From assembly GCF_030936135.1 (NCBI RefSeq), contig NC_082597.1, positions 80,615,387 through 80,679,386 on the forward strand: 64,000 nucleotides of DNA. The letters are read 5' to 3'. The position numbers and the translations under genes are program-made. Each line of letters starts with the position of its first letter. Position 1 is the first letter of the stretch. Source of the stretch: Gavia stellata. Taxonomy: Eukaryota; Chordata; Aves; Gaviiformes; Gaviidae. Positions 1 through 13,454 of this stretch are shown here, in pieces. The notes beneath the pieces are model-generated. The model did no database searches and had not been told where the DNA came from. It saw nothing but the letters and a program-made list of their open reading frames with translations.

Positions 1-3000
1 AGCCTGAGGGCATCCCCTCGGCTGCAGGGGGGAAGGTGCGGAGCGTGACGGCATCGTAATCCACACTATTTTCCTGAGATTTCGTCATCTTCAGATCTTC
101 TACTGAAGTAAAGTGTTCCCGTGTTTTAATTTCCCAGTTGCTCTCAGAAGATGTGTGAGGCAGGCTGAATAATCCCGTTGTGGGAAGGTAGGTCCGTGTT
201 ATTTACACCGTTTTCCCGGTTACGATACACAGGCAGAAGCGGGCAGGGGTTTCGTTAGCGTTGGGGGAACTCCATCCTTGGAGTTTCCATTTCTGAGTTT
301 GAAAGGCCTGTTTGTTTTTATTCTTCTGGGTTTCTATACTGGTGTTCAAGAGCAGGAAGAGAGGGAAGATCTGGAGAAAGGCTATGGTTTTCTTTAGTTT
401 ATTTACAAACCAGGCAGAAAAATATCATTAACCACCAGAAAGATGAAGATTTCAGCTGAGAAAGGGATAAAAATATTAATTCCGTGAGAACATGACTGTT
501 GTTAAATTCAGGCAGCAGGGCCCTTTTTTCCCCATCTTCTTCCACCCCCAACATATTAGACTTCCACTGTAATTTCATATTCCACTCGTAAGCATTATCC
601 CTGCAAAGGCAATGCCATAATTTTGCATTGTATCTCCCTCTTCAAAACCATCCTTAAACTCTTGCGGGGGAAACTGGACATGGCGTTTTGCATTTCCACA
701 TGGATCATGACCATCCCCAGGGCAGGAGAGCTCTTGCAGCCAAACCCAGCGGCGAGGAGCAGGACAGAGCAGAGCCTGGTGGTGTTCCTTCACATGTCCC
801 TATCATCACCTTGTCTGCCTTCGGCTGCAGAAGCTGGCATGCTTAACCACGTGGTGGGGGACGATGTTGAGCCTTTCCCATCAGAGGAGCCCACAGCTTT
901 TTCCAGCCTCCATGTAACCCTCCCTCAAGCCCCTCAGAGCATCCTTACGTGCCCCCACCTGCTGCCCTGCGTGCCCTTGCCGCATACCCAAACCCACCGA
1001 CGGCGAACCATTGTACCCCAACATGGAGAACGACTCCGCTGGGACTGTGCGGTGGGAGATCGAGTGTCGGGGGCCAGTGGGGGGCTGAAATCCGCCCCCT
1101 CAGCCCTCCCACCCGTGGAACGGGGAGACCCTTTTTGCTCCATTTTCACTGCAGGTGCTCATGAGTTAGTCCGGCATTTCGGTGTTGAGGCTGTGAAAGG
1201 AAAGCTTTCTTTTTTAAGGTTTAATGGCAATTTCAGATGTTAAGAAAACCCACCTCTACTTATGTTGTTAATCTTGCAAAGTGTTTTTTGGTTGTCCATC
1301 TTTTAAGAAAGCCTCGTGTTTTAGGCAGTTTTTTCTTGAGATTGTTCCTTTGCCAAATCACAAACTATGAAACTGTGTTTTGCTGGCAGCGTTTGTTTTT
1401 ATTGTAGTCTAGGTAAAGTAATTTCCTATGGAAGTAGCAATGCCATTTATGTTAGGGCTCAGTTTGTTTCACAGAAAATTGAACTCTTTTGACAGAATTC
1501 CGGTTTTTCTTACTGGATTTTTTTTTTTTTTTTGGGAAGCTCAGATTAATAATAGTTTCTGGCATAGCTGCATGTAATCATGTGCCTTATCTTAGGCACG
1601 TGGATATATTTGAGCCAAATGATGTGAATCATCTTTTTAGCCGTTTCCAATCACGACCTGTGGTTTCATAAGATTATAAAGGCAATTCATGTTTAAGCAT
1701 CACCTCATCTTCAGGGGTTCTGCTTTTGGTTTGCAACGTGCTTTTTACAGCGGATTACTCCCCGAAGGATTATTCTGCGAGTTAGGTTTGCCATCCATGC
1801 TGAATTTCTGAGATCACTCATGCTTTGATGTGTCTTGCTCTCAACTTGCTACACAGCTACTGCCTTACAATTCATTGATAGCAGGAGAAGACAACGGGGT
1901 GACGCAAGGGCTTGCAGCGGAAAGAAGGCCGTATGTTATGTGTCTCTCTTCCCGTCGTGTACTGGTTGCATCCTCCATATCCTTTGATCCATCAGCATCA
2001 ACACTTTGAGACGCAATGCTGCCTTTATAGTTCTGGATGGGAAAAGTAGGTTAAGAAAGGCAGGAGCACCGACACAGTACATCTTCACGAAGATATTTTT
2101 TTCTCAGTTGTGGTTGTCTAGAGTTTTGCAACTTCCTATTTTGATGCATACCAATAAGAATTAAATAATAATACAAAAATACAGTTTGTATTCCTGGGCA
2201 TTGTGTGACAGCTCAAACCAAAAACTGAATTAAAATGAAGGATGATGGTTGGTTTGGTGGGAAAGGATTGTTAACTTAAGGCAAGTGTGATAAATGTGAA
2301 GAGTGACAGCTACGTTATTATTATATCAGTTCTGGTCTCTGTGCAAAGCTAAGGGCTTGTATTTTCTGTAATTCGCAGCCTTTATGAAGTGCCAGTGAAC
2401 CAAAAGACAAATTGCTGCATGACGCCAGTGCTCTCTAATGGTGTGTGCCTTGAAAAATGTAAGTAAGTTCCTATTTTCCATCAACTCTGTACGTGAAAAG
2501 ATAAATGGAGGCAGAAGAATCACTGCTCCATTATCTATTCACCTGTTCACTGGAGATTAATCTTCAAATAGGCTTAGGAGTATTGACTATGACATAAAAC
2601 CCAGACATAAACACAGGAAAAATTAAGGGCTAGACAATCTTTCACACTCCATTTATCCTCTTACACTGCATTTGAAATTCAGTCACAGAAACTAGACCCT
2701 GTAAGATTTTGAGGGCATAGGAAAACTCCAGACTTTTTCCTCCCCCTTCACCCCAGAAAACAGGTTTTCCCTTAATTTTCGTATCTGCAATGTTCCTCAC
2801 CTGCTGAAACAAAGCTACTTTTACTTTCTGAAGAGTGAGAAAGATGTTCTGTGTAATGGAGTTAGCATATAGAACATAGAGCTAAGTATGTTTCTTAGCA
2901 AGTATGCCCTGTATTAGAGATGGAGCAGTTACATGGCCTTTTGCCTGTTGACATGTCCCTGAGCAGGGAGAAGATCAAATTTTGAAAAAGAGAGCATATG

Positions 3001-4942
3001 TATAAAAAAAAAAAGGAAGGTTACTGCTATAAATATCAAAAATACTTACGCGGATGTAACATAGATGCTAGTGCAGGGAAAGCCGATACTGTATGGAGGA
3101 AAGGAAAAACGGTTGTATGAAGAGGTGGTAAATGCAAAAGCATAGCTAGGAGCCTCTGTTTTGGGAGGGAGGTGGGGAGAGCCCTCTCTGCGGGGAGGAA
3201 AAAGAGGATGGTTACTGTGGGTGCCCTTTGTGAAGAGAAGTGGTGGTGTAGGTGGCTGCAGCTTGGGAGGAAGTGACTGTTGATCATCATGACCCCCAAA
3301 TTGCAGTTGGTGGTGCCCAGAGGTGCATAGGTGAGACAACCCTGTGTGCTCAAGCTGGGTTCAGTATTGCGTGATGGAGGATAAGGAGGGCTGGGAGAGC
3401 AGGAGAAACAGAGAAAGGATGGGTTTCCTATAGAGAAGCGTGGTATCAGCTGGCAGGTTACCCTGTCAGCTCAGCACCCCCACCCTGCCAGTGTAGCACA
3501 GGCAGCTCCCGGGAGCGGTGATGTCCATGCCCACCCCTCCACGTTGGTGGAGAGGAGCTGGAGAAGGACTGGGATGGTCTGTCTGCAGGAAGTTAGGGAC
3601 AATGCGCTGAACTGCTGACCCTTCAGGGCAGGTTTGCTGGGCATAGGCAGGAGGTTGCAAAGCAGAACCTAGGTGAAAGATGTCAACCCAAATCGACATC
3701 TCCTTCCCTCCTATGGTTCTCTGCTGGTGCTGCGCTCGGTGGTCCCTGGTGCCCTCCCATATGGTCTTGCAGGTTGGGAGAGCCAGAGAAGAGAGTTCAT
3801 ACACCAACTGGAAAGGCAGGCAGAGCACGCTGCCCATGGTGAACCTGCCTGGCTCTCCCCAGAGCTGTCTGGCAGGACAGCTGAGAACCAGGCATAAGGC
3901 GGCAAAGGTGTGGGAGAATTTGCTCTTCACTTCTGGCCATGGGTGCGAGGCTTCCCTGTGAATGAGCATTTGAAGCAGATGCTTGGAGCAGCCCTGTGCC
4001 ACCCCTGAATCAAATTTTGGCATTCAGTCTTTGGGCAGCAAAATTCAGTCATGCCTCCCTTTTGGTCAGTTTTTTCTCAAGTGACAAGGAGCAAGACTAC
4101 AAAACGAAGCTCAGTAAATTAGTAGCGTGCTTCTGGAGAGGTGTTCTTGAGCTATATGTTGTAATGTCATCTGCCTTCATTCACTCCCACACAGGGGTGT
4201 CAAAGGTGTAAGCAGGAGATGGAAACACAGCGCTCCTGAGTCTTTGCTTTTCTTCCCCTTTTTGGGTAGCGGTGCTATAGCTGATCTAAATCTGGGCATT
4301 ACCTGTTATGTGTACCATGTAAAGGAGTATGCAATGTCTTAGCCATTGTCAGAGCAAAGAGCACATGCATCAGGAATATACACGGTACCCAAGGAGGTGT
4401 GGGTGCCGATATCACCTGTTGCTCCTCAGAGCTGGTGGATGCTGAGCCCCGTGCTTGAAAATGATTAGGGGTGAACTGCCAGACAAACGGTCTGATCGCT
4501 TAGGCCTTGTTTCCTCAGGAGATGAGTATAAAATGGGAACAGGGGAATGATGTCAGCTGTAGTTTGCATTTTTTGGTCCTTTCTTAAAAATGCTCTTATT
4601 TTTACCTGTATTTTCAATGTTGTAATCCAGAATTTAACCCATTATTTATGGTGGAAGCTACTGTATGATGTTCCCAGTGAGTTCTGGAGAATCTCACAGA
4701 CCCAGCAGATGTAGAGAAAATGAATTTATATAACCAATTGCTTTTGGGGTGTCTGCAAGTCTAATCATTATGGATATCCAAAGAGTCAGCATGTTTCTCA
4801 CTAAGCTGCAATGGTCACTTTGGGACCAATAGCTTCAAGTGGTAGAAGGAGGGAAATTTTGCCAGGCAGGCTTTGTCCCATGCTTGTCCTTCAGTGAGAG
4901 GCGGTCCACAGCTTCTGTCTGTTTCCAATCCGGCAGCCAAAT
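1..4942. other. Non-coding stretch, no gene recognised
   Basis: I see no coding exon, RNA gene or clear repeat here. Open frames are short, low-complexity or stop-rich on both strands, and none carries a recognisable domain. The only simple sequence is a run of 16 T at 1518-1533 and a run of 11 A at 3004-3014. It could be intergenic or lie within an intron or non-coding transcript whose exons I cannot see. Confidence 0.6.
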
Positions 4943-5108
4943 TTGCCCAGAGAAGTTGTGGATGCCCCATCCCTGGAAGTGTTCAAGGTCAGGTTGGACG
5001 GAGCTTTGAGCAACCTGATCTAGTGAAAGATGTCCCAGCCCATGGCAGGGGGGTTGGAACTAGATGATCTTCAAAGGTCCCTTCCAACCCAAACCCTTCT
5101 GTGATTCT
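4943..5108 (+). mobile_element. CR1 LINE 3' end fragment
   Basis: The stretch matches the family's 3' untranslated end: a 'TTGCCCAGAGAAG..TGTGGATGCCCCATCCCTGGAAGTG' style opening, then the 'TTGGAACTAGATGATCTTCAAAGGTCCCTTCCAACCC' style region, ending in TTCTGTGATTCT. CR1 elements are usually truncated at the 5' end, as here, where only about 165 bases remain. No reverse transcriptase sequence is present. The subfamily is not assigned. Confidence 0.88.
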
Positions 5109-8062
5109 AAATTTAACAGTATTTTTTTGCCCTTTTTTTCCACTCTCCCAAAGCTGGTAGGAGCCTTAAGGGTGTGGGAAGACCAAAGGGTTTCAGTCAT
5201 CTTCTCTCAGATGGATACCAGTGCAACCAATGCTCCCTAAGTGTCAGAAGCGATGAACTATCTTCTTAAGGATTTGACTCCTTTGCCCACTCTCTTGCCC
5301 AGCGAGCCTAGACGCAGTGAGGCTAAAACTATGCATGTCTTGCCTGACCAGCTGGATGCTGCAACATTAGAGTACATGGCAGAGCTCTGTTTGCCTTCCG
5401 CACTGGCACTGTAATTTGGGTGCATTTCCTTTATTCAGCTGCCAGTTTTCACAAAACTTGTGAAAACATTGTTTTCTTTGATATTTCTTCCCTTCTACCA
5501 AACATGCCAACAGATTCTGAAGCTGCGAGGGGAGGTTTGACAGCAGGGTGGATGAGGATAAATCTCTTTCGCTTTGGAGAGCAGGCAAAAATGGCAGCTG
5601 ATTAAGAACGTGACAAATGCAGCATGTTATAGCTGTTATCTGCTCCCCATGCCTGCTTTTTCTGATTCATCCTGTATATATGTATATACGGGCAGGAAGC
5701 CATGAAAAATAGGATGTATGTTAGAGTGTCTCAGTGTATCTAATGTTTGTCTGGGAGGCTTGTGAGATCTGAGGAGCACAAGGTGGCTGAGGTCTCTCTA
5801 CTGGAGACACACACAAGCAGTTATGGTTATCCTAGATCTTCTAGTGCTTACTCTCACAAACTGGGGTATGAACTTCTAGTGTATCACTCGTTCCTGGTCG
5901 CCACTAATGTGTAAGTGTTAACTTGCTCCCTGGCTTGGCTTTAGTGCGGGCCAGATTGCACACTCTGAGGTGGTGCTCTGCCATGTTTTGGGGGACCACA
6001 TGCCAAGGGCCATTTCCGATCAGCACTGTGGATGGGAGTGCATGAAGTTAGGTGACTTCTATGCAACACAGTTCTTTGGCCCTGCCTCAACGGGCTTTGC
6101 ACCCAAAAACACTTGTACATGCTCTCATGCTACGCTCCAGGGTATGCAGCAGTTGCCACTTTGAACTGAAAAATAAATAAATCAGATCTTAAGAGTACCA
6201 TACAGGGCTCAATGGGTACCTTGGGGCCAAACGCTATACTGTGGGGATGTAAGCAGCCTGTGCTGCATAGCTTTGCAGTCAGAGAATGGTCCCTGACCCT
6301 GTTTCACTTAGCATTGTGCATGTTGCCTGTGTCTCCCCACCTCTGTTTTGTTAGCAATAAAGGTGGGCTGCACATACTCCAAACTTCATTCAAAGCAAAA
6401 TGAGGCTGTTCAGCTATGATCATGGATTTGTAAGACCAAAGCGTGCTTCAGCGAAGAGTTACCTGTAATAGCACAAAAGAGCCTGTCTAAACGTTCATCA
6501 GAGTATTTTTTTTGGCAACCTCAACAGCTAAATAATTTTTCAGTTAAATAATAATTAAGATGCTGCATAGGGCAATTTAGGCCAGCACTAATTCTTTGAA
6601 TAAGGTTTTAAACCCTCGGTGATAAGGGTGCTTGGTGTGCGTGCTGCCAGTGCCCTTTGGGGAGAAGTTGACTCATCATGAGGAAGGTGTGCTGAGCTGC
6701 ACGTTGCCTCTGGAGAGGCATTTACTTGGATAGGACTCCACGGTAGGCCTACGTGGCAGAGCCTTGCGTGGGCTCTTAGTCAGATGTGAGCTGTGCATCC
6801 CTGTTAGCATGGTGCGGTGCAAATCAGGGGTGGTGGCCGCTGTCTTGCAACAGGGCATGTCCAGTGCAGCCGAGCAATAAATGAGCTTGACATGGAGTGG
6901 TGAACCTGGCCTCCTCTAACCTCTCCTCTGACCTAAAACTCTGGGAAATTTTCTCATTGTGGTTATTATCCAGTGATTACGTGTTTTCCGACTTACTACA
7001 CATAGTGCCAAAAAGGCAAAGATCAGTGTTTGTTACACTGTAGAAAACATTAGTTAAAAATATATCTTCCCCAGTATGGGATCTGGGTTCAAAGTTGTTG
7101 GTCAGTGTTTGTAGCTCTGTTCACACCTCTGACATTATGTCTGCAGTTAATAGCTGGTCATATTTTAGCAGAGTAGACATGGTATCTCTCACATACTGAG
7201 TTTCTGCTAAAAGGGCTGTTTACTGTATGGGATGGAGCAAAATGTGCCCTGTCGACATAGGAGGCAGCCTAAGCCCAAGCAAGGCTGTAGTTCAGAGACT
7301 GTACTGCACTCCGTTGTTCACCATGAATTGGATTAGGCCTTTGAGTGAGTTGGCAATGAAACTGAATTCCCCAAAGCCGGCATGGATGGGATGGGTCAGC
7401 ATAAAAGGGACTGGCGGGGGAGAAGTACATGGTGAAGAGGTGACCTGCCGTTTCATACAAGCTCGGGACTGCAAGAGACAGAAGAGATCCAACATAACAG
7501 ACCAGCCTTCCCAATGTGGTGGTCTGCCTGGTGCCTCTGGCTGGGGACCACGGGGGCCAGCTTGGATGGTCACCTGGTGTCACCTGAGGCCTGGTAGTGA
7601 GAGAGCTCGCTCGCAGTGCACAGCTTCATTCTGTTTTGTGATTTATTTTTTTTTCCTGGTGAAGGCACTTGGTTTTGTTCAGTTGAAAGAGCAAAGGCTT
7701 CTGTAACCTCCCTACCATCAAAGTTGCCCCAGGCCTGTCAAGTCTTTGAAGACCTGATACTCAGAGATGGACTGGGGCTTGCGTTGAGGCTGGTACCGAC
7801 GTCACTGGGAGAGGCTTTGGGCTAGCTCTGCTCAGTTTTGGAAAATCACACCTTCAATTTTGACTGTTTTCCAGCAATTTTGCTCATGCTTGGGACCGGG
7901 GGGACTGCTTTTGGTCACTGGTAATGCTGGCTAGAGGGAGTTCATGAGGGCTTGAAGTCTGCGTGCCTCAGCGCAGTGCCTGATGGCCAGCAGGTGAAAG
8001 AGTGGAGCTTTCCTTGTCATGTAACGCTATGTGATTAGGTGCATACGGTGGGTGTTTTATGG
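5109..8062. other. Non-coding stretch, no gene recognised
   Basis: Nothing supportable was found. Open frames are short and carry no recognisable domains. The open frame at 7227-7706 on the + strand, the longest I examined here, has no family signature and no splice context that I could defend. Confidence 0.55.
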
Positions 8063-8150
8063 CTTCCTCTGGAGCATCTGGTGCTGGTCACTGTCTGAGA
8101 CAGGACGCTGGGCTGGATGAAGCGTCAGTCTGCCCCAGTGTTGCAATGCC
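8063..8150 (+). mobile_element. Ancient CR1-like LINE 3' remnant
   Basis: The segment reads as a degenerate form of the old CR1 3' tail: a 'CTCTGGAGCATCTGGTGCTGG' type phrase, then 'CACTGTCTGAGACAGGA', then 'TGGGCTGGATGA' and 'TCTGCCCCAGTG'. The same ordered phrases appear in the old copy near 41.8 kb. It is far more diverged than the younger CR1 copies in the window. The boundaries are approximate, because only the terminal 90 bases are recognisable. Confidence 0.65.
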
Positions 8151-10077
8151 AATGTTGCTGTCTCCCTGGTGGGCTAGCGTCCTGTGATATCCTTCCAGCT
8201 GGTAACGTGCCCAGGACAGAGTTTTAGCACCATCCACCACTCGAGCTGCTTGCAGCCTTGGTGTAGCATTACCAAAAATAAAGCCGTTTGAATGAAACAA
8301 GTGTTTGGAAACGAGCTGTCTCTCTCCTGCTCTCTTTCTCTCTCCCCCCTGAGAGTGGCAGAGCGTAAAAGAGCGAGGGGAGGAGAGGAGCTTGGAGAAG
8401 GCTGACCAGGGCATGAGCCCTCCCTCTTTTCCCTCCTTCTCCTTCTTGAGGAAACACAAATGAGCGCTTACGCTGCACAGAACATGCTCACCAAAAAACC
8501 ACCCTAATGGCCTCATCTGCAAAAAGAGCTCTCAGGATCGGTTTCCCATCCCTTAACCCATTGCCTGACACGTTGAAAGAGGATAGTCAGGAGCCAAACA
8601 CAACATTAATCAGATTAGGACCTTTCTTGGGACTTCTTTATTTTTACTTCAATTTCCCCATTTCAGTTACTTACCTCATTTCTCCTGAACACCAGGGGGG
8701 ATAGCCCAGACAATGGCCTGTAACATCCTTCACAGGGTAGATTTTCTAGTCTCCAGCCCACATGTTTACTCCTAGTTCTGGTTAGTCCCCAGCCAAAGCT
8801 TTTAGCCAGTTGGCTGGACATCTCTTCGTACAGCTTATGCTTTCATCAGGGGCTGAAGTAAGCCTATACCGTCAAAGGAGACAGCAGATTTTTTTATTGT
8901 GTTTTCACATTATGCGCTCTGAAACAGCTCAGCTGGGACAAGTTAAGTCTTGGGGGCATGTGCATTGCTGCAGAAGTGTCAAGGAAGATTAAAAACAGGC
9001 ACAGAAGTTTGACTCTTAGACTAACCCCCAGAAAATGCTAGGAGTGGAGCTTTTTGTCTTGGTGCTAGGTAGAAGGAGGTTAGAAACTGTGAGCGAAGAC
9101 ACCGTCTGCTGCCTTTTCATTCCTACAGCATGTGTCAAGGTTACAGGCTGCGTTTACATGCTCTGTAGCAAAAGAGAGAAGCATAAGCCAATTTCTCCCT
9201 GTAGTAGAAAAAAAAGGCACAACACTCAGCTAACGGTTCAGGCTAGAAAAGGTGATTGCAGCAGTGGTGGTATCAGTTTATTAGCACAGGTATGTGATGG
9301 AAATACCATACCAATGCTTCTTTCAGTGTTGTCCCTGAGCTCCCTGTCCAACTGAGCAGAAGAGATGGATGGAAAATGACATCAGCATCGTTTGGTTAAA
9401 AGATGATGGGTGGGAGAAGGGAGTAAGGGGAGGTTAGAGTAGCCTGCTAGCATTTCAAGCATATTAAGGCAGAGGCGAAGAGGGTAGTGTTTCACATGGC
9501 ACATCATGAGTAACAAGGAGCCAAAGACTGGGATATAGGATATACAAAAAGAAAGTTTAGTCTCAGTTTCAGGAAAGATGTTCTGTCAGCTGTTATATTG
9601 TTGACTAGTTTCCCAGGGGAAATCACGAGGACAGGATTTTTTAAAACCAAACAGGGCAAAGAAAATTCACAAACAAAACCAGTCCCAAGCTGGCCCCTGC
9701 ATGAACAACCGAGGTCCCTTTCCTTCTTTTCGACCCTCTTCCTCCCCAGCTAATTCCTCCCCGTTAACCCTTCTTTGTATGAACAGCCACAGTGCCTCAG
9801 ATGCCAGTTAAAATGGCATGTGCTCTCCTACTTGTCCTGCTTTCCTTCTGCTCTGTACTCTCTGTTCCCCTTCCTGCGCTTGCTCTCTCATCCTCTCCCA
9901 GCCCCGCTACCTGTCCCCAGGGACTCAGCTGCTTCTGGTTCCATCTTTCCCCCAAACTGTTGTGAGTTTCTTACTGTGGAGGACTGCGGTCTGCCGTGTT
10001 CCCACACGAGTGCATCCCTATCCAGGAGGCACAGTTATTCATCCCTACAACTCCATGCACCTGGCTAAGAGCAGGGA
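8151..10077. other. Non-coding stretch, no gene recognised
   Basis: I see no gene or clear repeat. There is a pyrimidine-rich patch near 8330-8350 (CTCTCTC-type) on the + strand. Open frames such as 8088-8522 on the - strand overlap the CR1 remnant and have no domain signature. Confidence 0.5.
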
Positions 10078-10200
10078 AGACTGTTATCCACATTTTGCTT
10101 ATATGAGGAAGCTGAGAGGCAGCCAAGAGAAGAGGCACGCTCAGGCCAGGAATGGGCTGACTCAGTTCTCTGGTATCCCATCCCAAATCCTTTCTACTGG
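10078..10200 (+). mobile_element. Possible MIR-like SINE remnant
   Basis: The sequence 'GACTGTTATCCACATTTTGCTTATATGAGGAAGCTGAG' resembles the conserved 3' half of MIR/CORE-SINEs (pattern: TTATCCCCATTTTACAGATGAGGAAACTGAG). The similarity fades after about 10,130. Only one block matches, so this is a tentative call that depends on a profile search. Confidence 0.35.
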
Positions 10201-12309
10201 CCTGCGGTTCCCGTAGGCCTGTCTGACCTATCCGTCAGGAAAGTCTGTAATGCGAGAGCACTCCCAGCGTGTTAGGCAGTACAGAGGAAAAAACATGATA
10301 TAGAGGGAGATTAGACTTAGGTGTGATGCTGGAAACTTCCCGCTTCCCTCTGGATTAAGTATTTAAACCATTGTTGCCGTTTCTTTAAACAAATAAACAA
10401 GGCAGATGTAGCATTATTTACCAAGTAAGGAAGTCTCCATAAAACATTCCCCAGATTTGAAGTAATCATGTTTTTCAACGGAATATTAAAAAAAAAAAAA
10501 ATTTGGCATGCAGCATCTTCGCTTAAGTCTAGGCAGGAGGCACACATCTATTTCCAGTAGCAGCACACAGCGTACTGACTGTAACTAGGTGAGAATGCTA
10601 AACAGACCCGGTTTCCCTGCTGGCGTCTGAAAACAGGGATAAATTCCTCTGCAGACAAAAGACAGATGGTGTGGGCATTGCTAAAATCCTGACTTCCCGG
10701 AGTCAGAAAGCTATGCAAATTTAAAGGTTCAGAGTGTGAAAGATTGTTAATTAATTATTATCTTTATTGGGATGTTGTCATGCTTTGCTAGTGGCACTGA
10801 GGTCTGGCAGAAAGCTTAGCCTTACGGGCAGGCAGAGTATTTCTGTGATGGTCTTAATTTATCCTTCGCTGGATGAATGATGCACTGTTTCTCAGGCAGG
10901 GTAAGGGAAGTCAGGCTGTTGTTGTTACAGAGGTAGGGGATGCAGAAAAAAGATCGGAGAAGGGAGTGGGCTTTTTAACAGCTATTGTCCGGATGCACTT
11001 GACTAATTTGTGGGGAGAGCAGGAGAACATCTGAACGCAACATTGTTGTGGATTTGGTATTTTTAGTGTTGCATGATACGCTGCCTCTGCTGTGTGAGCA
11101 CTGCATCTCTGCCACCGTACCTCTCAGTGAAGCTGCTCCGGTACTGATCATTTGGGTCAGGACAGCTGCACATGCCACGCCATTTCATCGCGGGCTTAGA
11201 GCTCTCCATATTCACCCCGTGGCTGCTGCTCCACCACTATACAGAGTGCGCTCTGGGGTTTCTTCCTTGGCGCGTGATGGGAATCCCTACCAAGAAACAA
11301 AGGGATTCTGGGTGCTGAAGGACAGGCGAGGGGACACCCACAGCTTCTCTTGTGGGATCTGGCTTCTGCACATCAGTGCTGGGCTGTCAGAGCACGGATC
11401 AAGCACCACGAAGGGGCCACGATGGTGAACATGAACAGGTTGTTAAAAATGAAGCTGAGTCAGTGGAAGGCTGACTGGTGGCCAGGCTGGGGAAGGAGGC
11501 AGACTGGAAGAGGACCAGTGAAAGCAGGAGCACAGGGGGAGAGTGGGAGTAGAGATAGGAGATCTGGTTGTCTTGCTGGGAAACAGAGAGGAGAGGTGTG
11601 CCTTAGCTAACTGGGAAAAAAAGGCCTGGAACAGGGAACCAGAAATAGGGAAGAGAGAAAACAGGGCAGTGCAGGAAGGGGCTCATCTGTAATGGTTTGC
11701 AAGAAATATCTGTCCAAGGAGCACAGCCCCCTCAAACCTGGAAGGGAACTAGAGTTTCCAATTCTCCCCTGCTGACAAGTCTCTGCGAAACCTGAGGGCA
11801 GCGTGTACCATCTGGCTGTAGTACAGGGACATCTTTTCAAGTACCTAATGCCTAGCTCAGGTGACAGAGGTGTCCTGTCCATCAGTCTTGCTGATGACCC
11901 AGTATGGTTTTGCCCAACCCTACCTTACTTGCCACTTTAGACTGTCACTCGCCTCTTAACTTTGTCAGCCATTCTGTTTACACATCTAGTGCGTAATGTT
12001 GCCTTTAACAACGTGCATTGTCCTTGTGCAGTGACACTGTGCATTGGCTTACGTAGCTGGTTCTGGTCTCACACTTCTCCATAGCTCAGAGTGCATCTCA
12101 GATAGTTCAGCACTGCAGGTTCTCTCCTGTTGCACAACCCCATATAGCATCTACTGTGACCCCATTCATGTAGCATGCATATGTGAACCCATAAACATGG
12201 ATTGCTTGGACCAGTGATCAGCAGTGTGTCCTGTGAAGGGATGTGCCGGACAGGGCTGCAGCACTGCACCACAACGGAGGTGTTTGTTACCACCTGCAGG
12301 TGTGTTCCT
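10201..12309. other. Non-coding stretch, no gene recognised
   Basis: No gene is supported. The 126-codon open frame at 11048-11428 on the + strand lacks a recognisable motif. A run of 13 A lies near 10,490. Confidence 0.5.
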
Positions 12310-13454
12310 GTCTTTGTGGTGGATATTGCCCACCTTGACTTCAGGAAGGCTTTTGACGCCGCCTTCCATAAGAGCCTCATAGAGAAGCTGTTGAAGTGTG
12401 GGCTGGATGAGCAGACAGTGATGTGGATTGAAAACTGACCGAATGGCCAGGCCCACAGGGTGGTGATCAGTCACAAGAAGTCTAGTTGGAGGCCAGTAAT
12501 TAGTGGAGTACCCCAGGATCAGTACTGGGCCCAATACTGTTCCACATATTTAATGATCAGGATGATGGGGCACAGTATACCCTCAGCAGATTTGCCGATG
12601 ACACCAAACTGTGAGGAATGGCTGATACTCCAGAGGGTTGTGCTGCCATCCAGAGGGACCTGGACAGGCTGGAGTAATGGGCTGGCAGGAACCTTGTGAA
12701 GTTCAACAAGGGGAAGTGCAGAGTCCTGCACCTGGAGAGGAGCAACCTCATGCACCAGTATATGCTGGGGGCTGCACAGCTGGAAAGCAGCTTTGCAGAA
12801 AACAGCCTGGGTGTCCTGGTGGACAACAAGTTCAACATGAGCCAACAACGTGCCTTGGCAGCTAAGAAGGCCAATGGTATCCGGGGTTGCATTAGGAGGA
12901 GTGCTGCCAGCAGGTTGAGGGAGGTGATCCTTTCCCTTTATTCAGCCCTGGTGAGGTCACACCTGGAGTGCTGTGTCTGGTTCTGGGCTCCCCAGTACAA
13001 GACATGCACATGCTGGAGAAACTCCAGCAAAGGGGCACTAAAATGATGAAGGGACTGGAGCATCTCTCCGGTGAGGAGAGGCTGAGAGATCTGGGACTGT
13101 TTAGCTTGGAGAAGAGAAGGCTCAGCGTGGATCTTATCAATGTATATAAACACCTGAAGGGAGGGTGCAAAGAGGAGCCTGGCTCCATCCAGGGCCAGAG
13201 GCAATGGGCACGGCTGGCAACACAGGAGGGTCTGTGTGAACATAAGGAAACACTGTTTTACTGTGAGGGTGGCTGAGCATTGGCACAGCTTGCCCAGAGG
13301 AGCTGTGGAGTCTCCCTCCTTGGAGATACTCAAAAGCAGTCTGGACATGGTCCTGGGCAAATGGCCCTAGGTGGCCCTGCTTGAGCAGGGGGCTTGGACC
13401 AGATGACTTCCAGAGGTCCCTGCCAACCTCAACCAGTCTGTGAGTCTGTGATTC
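12310..13454 (+). mobile_element. CR1 LINE, 5'-truncated, broken reverse transcriptase
   Basis: This is a fragment of the CR1 ORF2 reverse transcriptase plus the 3' UTR. Seen in order: an 'LDFRKAFD' type motif near 12,335; an '[11 protein letters not shown]' type motif near 12,485; the catalytic FADD motif encoded at 12,591-12,602, followed within a few codons by a TGA; then the thumb region with '[11 protein letters not shown]' and 'LFSLEKRRL' type motifs near 12,940 and 13,105. The reading frame is interrupted by at least one stop after the LDF motif (12,436-12,438) and by several frame changes, so no functional protein is possible. The 3' UTR ends with TGTGAGTCTGTGATTCC at about 13,454. 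The family acts by target-primed reverse transcription. The copy is dead and belongs to a different subfamily from the one at 41.9 kb, judging by its sequence. Confidence 0.93.

Noticed and set aside
623-1243. 206-codon open frame on the + strand
   Set aside because: Random-looking composition with no motif; nothing supports transcription or conservation.
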